The position numbers and the translations under genes are program-made. From Bacilli bacterium (lineage in GTDB: Bacteria > Bacillota_I > Bacilli_A > ML615J-28 > CAG-698), in contig JAQUUM010000012.1 of NCBI GenBank assembly GCA_028693885.1, positions 1-14,527 on the forward strand: 14,527 bases of DNA. The letters are read 5' to 3'. Below the pieces are notes generated by a model, which saw only the letters and a program-made list of their open reading frames with translations, did no database searches and was not told the DNA's origin. Positions 1 through 8,039 of this stretch are shown here, in pieces (within the stretch, counting starts at the first letter, position 1; each line of letters starts with the position of its first letter).

Positions 1-1312
1 TATTTACTAAGATTAGCTTTACCAATTCAAACAATCCTGTTTTTAATGTTTTTACATGAACTAATATAATTTGAAGTGTATTCATTACCAAATAGCCCAT
101 AACAGTTCCCATTAAGACACCATTAATACCAAAGCTAAAGACGAGTGTAACTGAAACTACTATGTTAACTATTGTTCCAATAAATGTTATTTTTTTCATA
201 GGGATAAAATCCCCAATACTATTTGACAAACTACCAAGTATATTTGATAGTAGTTCTAAAAAACAACACGAAGCAAATAAAATAGCAGTGATTGAATTTA
301 TGTAGTTTACATCTTCTACACCCCTTGTATATAATTCAATAAATGGTAATATTAAAATTAAAGCTGTTGTTAGAAAGATATTAATAAATATAATCGCAAC
401 AAATTGATATATTTTATAAAAGTTACTTAGTTTGTTTACACCATTTTCCGCATACAATTGTCCAAAAGCATGAAATGGAGCTAAGATAAGTGAAAACAAT
501 ATTCCTTTCAAAAAACTAAATATCATATTATAAACTGCATAAACACTAGCAACTAAAGTGTTAATTACCACCGATATAATAATAATATCAGTACTACCAA
601 ATATAAGTCCAGCAATTTTTTGTGCCAGTACATCTTTTGTAGTTTTAATAACTGAATAGTCTGGTTCTTTTGAACTGAAATTTATATTTGGAAAATACTT
701 ATGAAACATTCTTATTAAAATCGGTAATCCTAGTAAAGGTATAATTAAGGCAACTAATTTTACTGAAATTATACTTCCACCAATTAGAATAACAACTATT
801 GAAATAATTTGCGTTAAAATATTAAATACTAATGATACTGCACTACTTTTATATTCTTTTTGTCCTACAGAAAACATTATATAATATTTTAAAGTAAACA
901 AAAACTGAATACTAGTGTGTGCAGAAGCTATTAATAATAATATACTGATAACATATTTATCAATATCACTTTTAATAAAATATGGTGCTGCAAATGCAAG
1001 AATTATAGATATAATCGTTACAAAAAAACCTAATCTTAGAAAAATGCTTTTTGTTGCAGCCATTATCTTATTTATTTTATCATAATCGTTTTCTAAATAA
1101 GGTTTATATAAAGCTACTTGAGTAGCTAAAGTAAATCCACCTTCAAACAACATCAACAAATTAATAATTTGCATTATAGTTGCAGTAACACCATTAACAT
1201 CCGAACCATACGTTGTTATTATCAAATTATTAAGCACTATGCCCAAGATACTTGGAGCTAAACTCGTTATAAGTTTTACTATAAAATTGTAAAAACTGCT
1301 TTTAGTTCGCAT
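1..1312 (-). CDS. wzx: Wzx-like polysaccharide flippase, 3' end outside window
   Basis: I translated this frame by hand. It stays open from an ATG at 1312-1310 to the window edge, giving about 437 residues with no stop, so the C-terminus is missing. The start has a good ribosome site, AAAGGA, about six bases upstream. The protein is strongly hydrophobic, with repeated membrane-spanning stretches, for example IISIILAFAAPYF, ISILLLIASA, IISIVVILIGG, ILFSLILAPF and IFINIFLTTALILILPF, separated by short Lys-rich loops. It begins with a short basic segment leading into LAPSILGIVLNNLIITTYG. This is the pattern of the MOP/PST superfamily of lipid-linked oligosaccharide flippases (about 12-14 helices, 420-500 residues). 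Its expected role is to move the undecaprenyl-linked repeat unit across the cytoplasmic membrane to the polymerase. It is the last gene visible in the operon, 55 bases after the preceding glycosyltransferase. The family call rests on topology and context, not on a catalytic motif. Confidence 0.85.
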   Translation of the reverse strand, partial: MRTKSSFYNFIVKLITSLAPSILGIVLNNLIITTYGSDVNGVTATIMQIINLLMLFEGGFTLATQVALYKPYLENDYDKINKIMAATKSIFLRLGFFVTIISIILAFAAPYFIKSDIDKYVISILLLIASAHTSIQFLFTLKYYIMFSVGQKEYKSSAVSLVFNILTQIISIVVILIGGSIISVKLVALIIPLLGLPILIRMFHKYFPNINFSSKEPDYSVIKTTKDVLAQKIAGLIFGSTDIIIISVVINTLVASVYAVYNMIFSFLKGILFSLILAPFHAFGQLYAENGVNKLSNFYKIYQFVAIIFINIFLTTALILILPFIELYTRGVEDVNYINSITAILFASCCFLELLSNILGSLSNSIGDFIPMKKITFIGTIVNIVVSVTLVFSFGINGVLMGTVMGYLVMNTLQIILVHVKTLKTGLFELVKLILVN

Positions 1313-1367
1313 AGCTTTATCCTTTGATTTTAACTTATTTTAGTAAATCTATTTTTTAAACTTAAGT

Positions 1368-2549
1368 TTAATTATTTTTTTCTAACATTTCAATTATTCT
1401 TTTTGTTTGAACAATATTATTCTTATTCTTTAATACAAACTCTCTAGCTTTTATACCTTTTGAATCTAATTCAACATCATCTAATTTTAAAATTTCAATT
1501 ATTTTATTTACAATTCCTACAACACTCTCATCTTCTATTAAGTAAACAAAATCTAAATACTCATCAGGCATGCCAGGAAGTTTAGTTGTTACAACGGGCC
1601 TTGCACTAAGCATATATTCAATGTTTTTAGATGGAAAAGAGTATTTTGTAAAATCCTCTTTTGTTGGTCTTGGATTAATTAATACTGTAGCTTGTCTTTG
1701 CATTTTAACAACATAATCATTAGCAACAATACCAAAGTATTTTATGTTTTTATAATCTTTAGTGATCTGCACTAAAGAACTTTCTAAATCGCCATTTCCG
1801 TATAAATGAAGTTCATAAGCTTTTAATTCATCTTCCATAAAGGCTTTTATTAAGGTATCTACTCCGTATTTTCTATTTAAAGCTCCTGAATATAAACAGA
1901 TTTTTTTTCCATTGTTAGCTTTTAAAGGTGATTTTTCTTCGCTAGAAGAATCGACTAAACCTTCAATAATACAATATGGTTTACAACTTAAATTTAGTTT
2001 TTCATTCATCTGTTCTGTTAAAAACACATAATGAGTTGATAATTTAAGTATTTTATTATAATACGAATATTCTAATTTATTTTTCAGTTTAGCCATGAAG
2101 CCTTTATGTCTTATCACATATTCAGGCAAATCAGTAACAATAGTAACTAATCTAAACCCTTTTGAATGTTTAGCAATTTGGTAAGAATATGGTTTTAAAA
2201 AATCCATAACAATTACACCCTTGGGATGTTTTTTCTTCCATTTTTTTAATTCTTTTTTTATTACACAATGCATATAATAATTATTTAGATGACCTTCTTT
2301 TATAAATGGCAAAAAATGATAAGTTACATCTTCTTCATTTATAACTTCTTCTTTGCAAAAAAACTTAGTAGTTTCCCATTTTAAATGGTTATGCGTTAGT
2401 AAAACTGATATATTACATTTGTTTTTCTTAAAACCTTCAACAAATAATCTATTGAATTTCTGAGAAGGCTGCGATGTTAAAATTTTACTATTATCTAAAA
2501 TTTCTTGAAAATACTTTTTTGGATAACTTGCAATATATAATATATCCAT
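1368..2549 (-). CDS. Glycosyltransferase, GT4-like (GT-B fold), paralogue of the gene at 12451-13644
   Basis: This 393-residue cytoplasmic protein probably adds one sugar from a nucleotide-sugar donor to the lipid-linked repeat unit. The C-terminal half carries the GT-B donor-site pattern: CLYSG at 218-222, HLYGNGD near 248-254, NPRPT at 292-296, and SFPSK followed by EYM (E311) at 304-313. E311 matches the second Glu of the E-x7-E signature; the first Glu position is Tyr303. It aligns almost without gaps to the protein at 12451-13644 (IEGLVDSS/IEGMIDSS, CLYSG, YGNGD, NPRPT, FPSK), so the two arose by duplication. No signal peptide or membrane segment is seen. The ATG at 2549 follows a GGTGG-containing ribosome site, 51 bases after the stop of the upstream gene. 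Donor sugar and linkage cannot be read from the sequence. Confidence 0.9.
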   Translation of the reverse strand: MDILYIASYPKKYFQEILDNSKILTSQPSQKFNRLFVEGFKKNKCNISVLLTHNHLKWETTKFFCKEEVINEEDVTYHFLPFIKEGHLNNYYMHCVIKKELKKWKKKHPKGVIVMDFLKPYSYQIAKHSKGFRLVTIVTDLPEYVIRHKGFMAKLKNKLEYSYYNKILKLSTHYVFLTEQMNEKLNLSCKPYCIIEGLVDSSSEEKSPLKANNGKKICLYSGALNRKYGVDTLIKAFMEDELKAYELHLYGNGDLESSLVQITKDYKNIKYFGIVANDYVVKMQRQATVLINPRPTKEDFTKYSFPSKNIEYMLSARPVVTTKLPGMPDEYLDFVYLIEDESVVGIVNKIIEILKLDDVELDSKGIKAREFVLKNKNNIVQTKRIIEMLEKNN

Positions 2550-2600
2550 CTTTCCACCTTTTTTCTTGTAAAAATATCATTTTTTTAGATTATACTAATA

Positions 2601-3764
2601 CTAAATCCACTTGTTTTTTATAATTTCCGCTTTGCTTAATGGACCATCATCATAAAAACTTAAAGGTTCTCCTTTTAGAAGTTTTTTAGATAGTTCAACA
2701 AATCTTTGAGCTGCTACCTCTGCATTCCACATTTCATCCATTGTATTATAGGCTTTCTCACCAAACTCTTTTTGTTTGTTTGGATTATCAAGCAAATACT
2801 TAACTTTATTATAAAAATCTTTTTGATTATTAAATTTATAAATCAATCCATTTTCTCCATTTTTTAATAAAAATGGTACAGCTCCTATTGCATGGCTAGC
2901 TACAACTGCACATCCTGAATTCATTGCTTCATTAAGTACAGCTCCCCAGCCTTCTTTAAAATTACTGGTGAATAAAAATACGTTTGATTTTTCCATATGC
3001 TCTCTAACCTTTTCAGGAGACATTGAGCCTAAAAAATTTATACAATCATTAAGGTGATTTTTTAAAACAAAGTTTTTTAATTTCTCTTCTTCTTTTCCAA
3101 TCCCTATTATATCCAAAGAAAAATCATAATTATTATTTCTTAGTTTTTGAGCAATTTTAATGGCATCAATTGTTTTTTTCCAATCAATTAACCTTCCCAC
3201 CCATAAAATTTTAGGTTTAGATGATTCTTTTTTTAAAAAGAGATTGCTTAAATCTTGTTTTTTTACTTCAGGAAAATATCCCCATTTTAAATACTTATCT
3301 TTAGGAAACCCAGATAAATCTAAATCATAAGGTAAATAAGCACTTGAAGATAATATGTAATAATTATAATTTTTAAATTTTAAGAAATTATCATAAATGC
3401 TTTTTTTTACATTAGGTAAGAATCTTGTTAAAGAGCCATCTTTAAAGATTCTTTCTGAATATATAAACGAAAGTTTATTACACGTAGCTCTGATGTTTAA
3501 ATATTCATTAGGACAATCTCCAAAAATAGTTACATCGCTACTTAAAGCTAAATCTTTAGCTTTTTCTAGTGAACCCTCATCCCCATAAGGTCTCACTACA
3601 AAAGGATATTTGTTGTTCATATCCTCATAACCCATTTTAATTCGCTCAACTTCAATACTAGTTGTAGCAACAAAAGTAAAATCTTCCCCTAGTATTTTCT
3701 GCATTTCCAAACAAAATGGCAATTGATGGTGATTTAAAAAATTCGAATAAAACGAAACTTTCAT
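2601..3764 (-). CDS. Glycosyltransferase family 4 (GT-B fold)
   Basis: This 387-residue glycosyltransferase has a clear C-terminal Glycos_transf_1 domain. Visible elements are KILWVGRLIDWKK (185-197, start of the donor domain), LDIIGIGKEEEKL (217-229), NFLGSMSPEKV (243-253), and an intact E-x7-E motif at E271 and E279 within FKEGWGAVLNEAMNSG. This is followed by AVVASHAIGAVPFLL and NGENGLIY. The N-terminal half (1-180) is the acceptor domain and is poorly conserved, as is usual. The likely role is a retaining transfer of one sugar during repeat-unit assembly on the inner face of the membrane. It follows the phosphonate block with a 23-base gap, and its start has an unusually G-rich ribosome site (3767-3778). 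The donor is not predictable. An acceptor specific to the phosphonate-bearing sugar is possible but unproven. Confidence 0.93.
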   Translation of the reverse strand: MKVSFYSNFLNHHQLPFCLEMQKILGEDFTFVATTSIEVERIKMGYEDMNNKYPFVVRPYGDEGSLEKAKDLALSSDVTIFGDCPNEYLNIRATCNKLSFIYSERIFKDGSLTRFLPNVKKSIYDNFLKFKNYNYYILSSSAYLPYDLDLSGFPKDKYLKWGYFPEVKKQDLSNLFLKKESSKPKILWVGRLIDWKKTIDAIKIAQKLRNNNYDFSLDIIGIGKEEEKLKNFVLKNHLNDCINFLGSMSPEKVREHMEKSNVFLFTSNFKEGWGAVLNEAMNSGCAVVASHAIGAVPFLLKNGENGLIYKFNNQKDFYNKVKYLLDNPNKQKEFGEKAYNTMDEMWNAEVAAQRFVELSKKLLKGEPLSFYDDGPLSKAEIIKNKWI

Positions 3765-3766
3765 TG

Positions 3767-3778
3767 CCCCTCCCCCTT
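3767..3778 (-). promoter_or_regulatory. G-rich ribosome binding site of the glycosyltransferase at 2601-3764
   Basis: The 12-base purine tract AAGGGGGAGGGG lies two bases before the ATG at 3764. It can pair with the anti-Shine-Dalgarno sequence in more than one register. So many consecutive Gs stand out in very AT-rich DNA. Confidence 0.7.
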
Positions 3779-3787
3779 GAATATACT

Positions 3788-5599
3788 CTAAATATTAAAT
3801 ATACTTTGATACATCTCTTTTAATACTTCTTTTGAAAGAATAACAGGATTGTTTTTAAGTCTATTAACATCAACTGAAGAAGCTAAAATCTCAATTTCTT
3901 CTTTGGTTGCTTTTGGAGTTTCTAAATTAAATTCATTTATTATAATTTCAATCGCTTTTATTAAATCTAATTTATCTTTAACTTTAAAGATATTTACTAA
4001 TTCATCTAATGAATTAGCTAAATAAACTTTACCTCTAATATCTTGAATTTTATCTATATTATTAATAATATATTCTAATACTTTAGGTAAGCCTAATGAA
4101 ACTGCATGCCCATGAGCTATATTATAAAGTGTTGTAAGTTTATAACTCATAGCATGAGGTGCTGTAGTTTGAGTTATATTAATAGCTCTACCTGCAAGGT
4201 TAGATAATAACATAACACTAGGATAAGTACAATGATTATTTTTAATATACTCTTTATAATTATTCAAAAATAATTCAATCGCTTCTTTTGCATAAACCTT
4301 AGATTCTTCATTTGAATTAACCGACCAATAAGATTCAACAGCCTGACAAAATGCATCTAACAAAGTTGATTTTTTTTGATAAACTGGCAAGTCAATCAAA
4401 AAATCACTATTTAATATACAAGCGTTAGGTAATATTGAATCATGAGTTAATGATTGTTTTTCTTTATTATAATAAATCACTGAGTATCTTGTAGACTCAG
4501 TCCCAGTACCAGCTGTAGTTGGTACTGCAAGCAAAGGTAACTCTACATAATCAAACACTTGATTAATATAATCACTATTTTTCATTGGACTAAATATTTT
4601 AATCCCTTTAGCAACATCAATACAACTTCCTCCACCTATCGCAACAATTGAATCACAATTATACTTTTTAAAAACATCTAAACCTTCAATAATTTCTTCA
4701 TATTTTGGATTAGGAGAATAATTGGAAAAACAAGTATAATTTGAACAGAAAATTTTAAATTTATCATCCTTTAATAAATGTTTACCATGAACTATTAAAG
4801 GATTTTTAAGTGATTCACTAATAATATATTTGTTAATCTCCCCTAAGTAATCACTACTAGTTATTATTTCTTGATTAGCGTAATCAAATAATCTAAAACA
4901 AACATTTACTCTTTTTAAATCATCTTGATTATCTATTTCTTCAACATAATTTCCATCATAATCAAGATAACTAACATCAACTATATCTAAGATATTATTC
5001 AAAGCATTTTCAGCATAAACTTTAACTTCGTCTTTTTTAATAAATTTTTCTATTTCATTATGCCATAACTCTAATGTTTTTGAATCAAACTTATATAGAG
5101 GTTGTAAAGCAAAACAATCCTTATCAAAAATACTAACTGATATTTTTTTTAACTTTTCATTAACGATTTTTCCTTTAAAATCTTTTTCAGGTAAATCAAT
5201 TTTTTTGTTTATCAAGCAAACATTTCTTGATTTTGAAAATATCAGTTTTTCTAATATCTTTTGATCAAAAACTAAATCTCCGTGAAGAATTATAAAATCA
5301 TCTTCTTTGATAAAATCTTTTGCTAGATACATCGAATAAATACTATTTGTTTCATTATATTTATCATTTCTAATAAAACTAAATTTAAGTTTATTAAATT
5401 TTTTTGTTAAATCTTTGATTTGGTCTTCAAATGGGCCAGTTGAAATTATTATTTCATTGATTCCACAACTCTTTAAAAGCCTTATTTGTCTTGAAAGAAT
5501 AGCCTCATCATTTGCTAATTTTACTAAAGCTTTAGGATTTGACTTTGTCAAATCTCCCATTCTACTACCTGAACCAGAATTAAATATAAATGCTTTCAT
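3788..5599 (-). CDS. Fused nucleotidyltransferase (LicC/PntC-type) and iron-type alcohol dehydrogenase, probable phosphonoacetaldehyde reductase
   Basis: This 603-residue protein has two domains. Residues 1-230 form an NTP-transferase domain of the LicC/PntC kind: SGSGSRMG (8-15) is the nucleotide-binding loop, NPKALVKL (21-28) holds the conserved Lys23, followed by NETNSIYSMYLA (82-93), LHGDLVFD (105-112) and EIDNQDDL (221-228). Residues 240-603 form an iron-type alcohol dehydrogenase: the NAD(P)-binding GGGS is at 322-325, VPTTAGTGTES at 359-369, Asp415, His482 and His496. The position of the usual third metal His (419) is Gln. Known family chemistry plus the pepM-ppd neighbours suggests that the dehydrogenase reduces phosphonoacetaldehyde to 2-hydroxyethylphosphonate and the nucleotidyltransferase activates it, probably as the CMP ester. 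The gene starts five bases after ppd ends, with AAGGTGG inside the ppd 3' end, so translation is probably coupled. The substrate assignment is inference. No frameshift joins the domains; the reading frame is continuous. Confidence 0.88.
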   Translation of the reverse strand: MKAFIFNSGSGSRMGDLTKSNPKALVKLANDEAILSRQIRLLKSCGINEIIISTGPFEDQIKDLTKKFNKLKFSFIRNDKYNETNSIYSMYLAKDFIKEDDFIILHGDLVFDQKILEKLIFSKSRNVCLINKKIDLPEKDFKGKIVNEKLKKISVSIFDKDCFALQPLYKFDSKTLELWHNEIEKFIKKDEVKVYAENALNNILDIVDVSYLDYDGNYVEEIDNQDDLKRVNVCFRLFDYANQEIITSSDYLGEINKYIISESLKNPLIVHGKHLLKDDKFKIFCSNYTCFSNYSPNPKYEEIIEGLDVFKKYNCDSIVAIGGGSCIDVAKGIKIFSPMKNSDYINQVFDYVELPLLAVPTTAGTGTESTRYSVIYYNKEKQSLTHDSILPNACILNSDFLIDLPVYQKKSTLLDAFCQAVESYWSVNSNEESKVYAKEAIELFLNNYKEYIKNNHCTYPSVMLLSNLAGRAINITQTTAPHAMSYKLTTLYNIAHGHAVSLGLPKVLEYIINNIDKIQDIRGKVYLANSLDELVNIFKVKDKLDLIKAIEIIINEFNLETPKATKEEIEILASSVDVNRLKNNPVILSKEVLKEMYQSIFNI

Positions 5600-5604
5600 T
5601 TATT

Positions 5605-6726
5605 TTATTCCACCTTACTTTTACTAATAAATTCCATCAATTGTTTTTTATTTTCTTGTGGAGATGTAGTTGGTCTTCCTAAATCATCTCTACTTCCCTC
5701 TTTCACATTAACAACCATAACTGCTAATTCACTACTGTCAAACAAATCAAATTTTTGATTTATTTCTTCCGTTGAAGAAACTTCAAAAAAATGTTTAAAG
5801 CCCAATCCTACAAAAATGTTTTTAAAATCTAAATCAAAGGCTACCGTTGGTTGTCCACCAACTGACTCGTGTGCTCCATTATTAATAACAATATATTTAT
5901 AATTACTTTTAGCATTTTTACTTGTTATTGCTAATGAACCTAAATGCATTAAAAGTGACCCGTCACCATCAATACAATAAACTTTCTTATTAGTTGATAA
6001 AGAAATTCCTAAAGCAATTGATGAAGTATGCCCCATTGAACCAACTGTCAAAAAATCTCTTTCATGTGAATCAGAGTTTTTTTCTCTGATTTCAAAGACT
6101 TCACGAGAAGTTTTTCCTGTAGTACTTACAATTAAACTTTCTTTACTAATTTTAGTTAAAATGGTTTCTAATGCTTTTTCTCTAGTAAGAGAAAAAACAT
6201 TTTTATTTTTTTCAAAACTAAATTTCGAAAAAGTGTTTTTTTTAACAATTAAAGCAATTGTTTTTGATGTTTCCATCATATAATTATACGCATAATCAAT
6301 TTGCTCTTTAAAATCATCAGTTAATATAATATGCTTAATTCCCATAACTTCTAGCATTTCTAAAGTTATTTTACCTTGTTTAACATGTTGAGGTTCATCT
6401 TTTGTATTAGGTTCCCCGCGCCAACCAACAAGTAATAACATAGGAATTTTATATACATCTTCATCTGCTAAAGATATTAAAGGATTAGCAGTATTACCAA
6501 GCCCTGAGTTTTGAAGATAAACAACCGCAGGTATTTTCGTTGCTAAATACTTCCCTGCAGCAAGACCAATTGCATTACCTTCATTAGCTGTAATTATGTG
6601 CTTTTCTTTTATAGAGTTTTTTGTAATGCACGCACATATATCTTTTAATAAAGAATCCGGCACTCCATAAAAAGTATCAAGTTTTTTAGAAATCAAATAA
6701 TTATAAAACTCTAAAGTATCAATCAC
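5605..6726 (-). CDS. ppd: Phosphonopyruvate decarboxylase (thiamine diphosphate enzyme)
   Basis: This enzyme decarboxylates phosphonopyruvate to phosphonoacetaldehyde, the step that pulls the unfavourable PEP mutase equilibrium forward. The 373-residue length is typical of single-gene Ppd proteins. The N-terminal part holds the cofactor-activating Glu49 in ITANEGNAIGLAAGKYLA (45-62) and the conserved stretch WRGEPNTKDEPQH (102-114). The C-terminal part holds the thiamine diphosphate motif, opening with GDG at 254-256 and closing with NN at 282-283, followed by HESVGGQPT (286-294). The ending LGRPTTSPQENK (349-360) is also characteristic of Ppd. The start codon is GTG at 6726-6724, preceded by AGGTGG in the last codons of pepM. 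Only two bases separate it from the pepM stop, so the two are probably translationally coupled. Acetolactate-synthase-like relatives are less likely because of the small size and the pepM neighbour. Confidence 0.95.
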   Translation of the reverse strand: MIDTLEFYNYLISKKLDTFYGVPDSLLKDICACITKNSIKEKHIITANEGNAIGLAAGKYLATKIPAVVYLQNSGLGNTANPLISLADEDVYKIPMLLLVGWRGEPNTKDEPQHVKQGKITLEMLEVMGIKHIILTDDFKEQIDYAYNYMMETSKTIALIVKKNTFSKFSFEKNKNVFSLTREKALETILTKISKESLIVSTTGKTSREVFEIREKNSDSHERDFLTVGSMGHTSSIALGISLSTNKKVYCIDGDGSLLMHLGSLAITSKNAKSNYKYIVINNGAHESVGGQPTVAFDLDFKNIFVGLGFKHFFEVSSTEEINQKFDLFDSSELAVMVVNVKEGSRDDLGRPTTSPQENKKQLMEFISKSKVE

Positions 6727-6728
6727 TT

Positions 6729-8039
6729 TTATTCACCACCTGGAATTAATTTCAAAACCTCTTTTATTGGCATACAATATTCATCTGCTTCTTTACTTCT
6801 ACCATTATCTAAAATAGACTCAGCGGTTTTAACCATAGCTGGATATGCACTTCTTAATAAATGGTTAGCGTGAATGATAATGGTTGCACCTTTATCATTC
6901 AATTCCTTTTCAGTTAAATGATTATAGGATGTCGGAACAACTATTAGCGGAATATCTTTACTATATTTTCTAAATTCAATCATAAATTCAATTATATCTT
7001 CACCAGTTTTTTCTTTACTATGAATCATTATTCCATCAGCGCCTGCTTCAACATAAATTTTAGCTCTTGATAAAGCATCTTGAATATCCTTGCCTGCAAT
7101 CAAACTTTCTAATCTTGCAAAGATTAAAAAATCCCTAGTCATCAAAGCCTGTTTAGCAGCACTAATTTTATTAGCAAAAATATGAGGATCTTCTAAAGTT
7201 TGCAGAACATCAGTTCCAAACAAAGAATTTTTCTTTAAACCTGTTTTATCTTCAATAATTACAGCTGAAACTCCAATTCTTTCTAGTGTTTTAACTGTAA
7301 ATACAAAATGTTCTTCTTTACCTCCAGTATCACCATCTAGAATAATCGGTTTCGTAGTAACTTCCATTATTTCATTAATTGTATTTAGTCTACTTGTTAA
7401 ATCAACTAATTCAATATCTGGTTTACCTTTAAAAGTAGAATCGCATAATGAGGAAACCCACATAGCATCAAACTCTTTATATAAAGATGTTTCTTTATCT
7501 AAAACTTTTGTATTTTCAACAATCAAACCAGTTAAGCCATTTGAAGCCTCTAAAACAGAAACATATGGTTTTAAATTAATTATTTTTTTCAACAATCCTC
7601 TTCTATAATCTGGAGATTTTAAATCCTTAGTAAGCAAAGCTTTTTTTTCTGATGTACTTACACCTTTAGTGTATGGGACTTCAATCAACTTGCCATTCCA
7701 TGTTTTAAGGGTCTCAATGACTTTTTCCCTTACAAGTCGTTGTGAGCCTTCTCTCCAATCATCACCATGAACAACATAATCTGGTTTCAATAACTCTAAA
7801 TTAGAAGTATAGTCTAAAGTTTTTTGTTCAACAACTTTACTAACATTTTTAATGTTAGAAAAAACTTTTTCTCTAACTTCATAATCAAAGATAGGAATTC
7901 TTTTATAGGACGCTATAGCTTTATCAGACAAAAGACCAATAATAACCTCTCCATATTTTGCAGCTTCATTGATAATGTTGATATGTCCAGAATGTACAAT
8001 ATCAGCGCCTATAGCAACATACACTTTCTTTTTATTCAT
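6729..8039 (-). CDS. pepM: Phosphoenolpyruvate mutase with N-terminal cytidylyltransferase-like domain
   Basis: This enzyme rearranges phosphoenolpyruvate to phosphonopyruvate, forming the C-P bond and committing carbon to phosphonates. Numbering from the Met at 8039 (436 residues), positions 1-135 resemble a TagD-like cytidylyltransferase: HSGH (16-19), GDDW (92-95) and TKGVSTS (124-130). Residues 155-436 are the isocitrate-lyase-superfamily mutase domain with LDGDTGG (234-240) and the diagnostic EDK-x5-NS signature (EDK 263-265, NS 271-272), which separates PEP mutase from methylisocitrate lyase and related lyases. An in-frame ATG lies five codons upstream at 8054, but it lacks a Shine-Dalgarno sequence. 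GGAG nine bases before the ATG at 8039 supports the shorter start, which overlaps licD by eight bases. PEP mutases with this extra N-terminal domain are a known architecture. Whether this domain is active here is open. Confidence 0.95.
   Translation of the reverse strand: MNKKKVYVAIGADIVHSGHINIINEAAKYGEVIIGLLSDKAIASYKRIPIFDYEVREKVFSNIKNVSKVVEQKTLDYTSNLELLKPDYVVHGDDWREGSQRLVREKVIETLKTWNGKLIEVPYTKGVSTSEKKALLTKDLKSPDYRRGLLKKIINLKPYVSVLEASNGLTGLIVENTKVLDKETSLYKEFDAMWVSSLCDSTFKGKPDIELVDLTSRLNTINEIMEVTTKPIILDGDTGGKEEHFVFTVKTLERIGVSAVIIEDKTGLKKNSLFGTDVLQTLEDPHIFANKISAAKQALMTRDFLIFARLESLIAGKDIQDALSRAKIYVEAGADGIMIHSKEKTGEDIIEFMIEFRKYSKDIPLIVVPTSYNHLTEKELNDKGATIIIHANHLLRSAYPAMVKTAESILDNGRSKEADEYCMPIKEVLKLIPGGE

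Noticed and set aside
1356..1371. Perfect 16-base palindrome (TTAAACTTAAGTTTAA) overlapping the stop codon of the glycosyltransferase at 1368-2549
   Set aside because: It is made almost only of A and T, has no loop, and on the coding strand is followed by A-rich sequence and not a T run. It is therefore not a convincing intrinsic terminator, and such palindromes are expected by chance in DNA this AT-rich.
2589..2594. TATAAT on the minus strand in the 51-base gap before the glycosyltransferase at 1368-2549
   Set aside because: The matching -35 position reads an A-rich hexamer unlike TTGACA and there is no extended -10 TG. A lone TATAAT is common in AT-rich DNA.
5415..5627. Open frame on the plus strand (one of several, also at 3397, 7824, 11212, 12695, 13283 and 13717)
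   Set aside because: All lie opposite well-supported minus-strand genes with clear family motifs, lack family features of their own, and are expected shadows of long genes.
6729..8039. PepM as a methylisocitrate lyase or oxaloacetase-type relative
   Set aside because: The EDK-x5-NS signature and the ppd neighbour identify PEP mutase.
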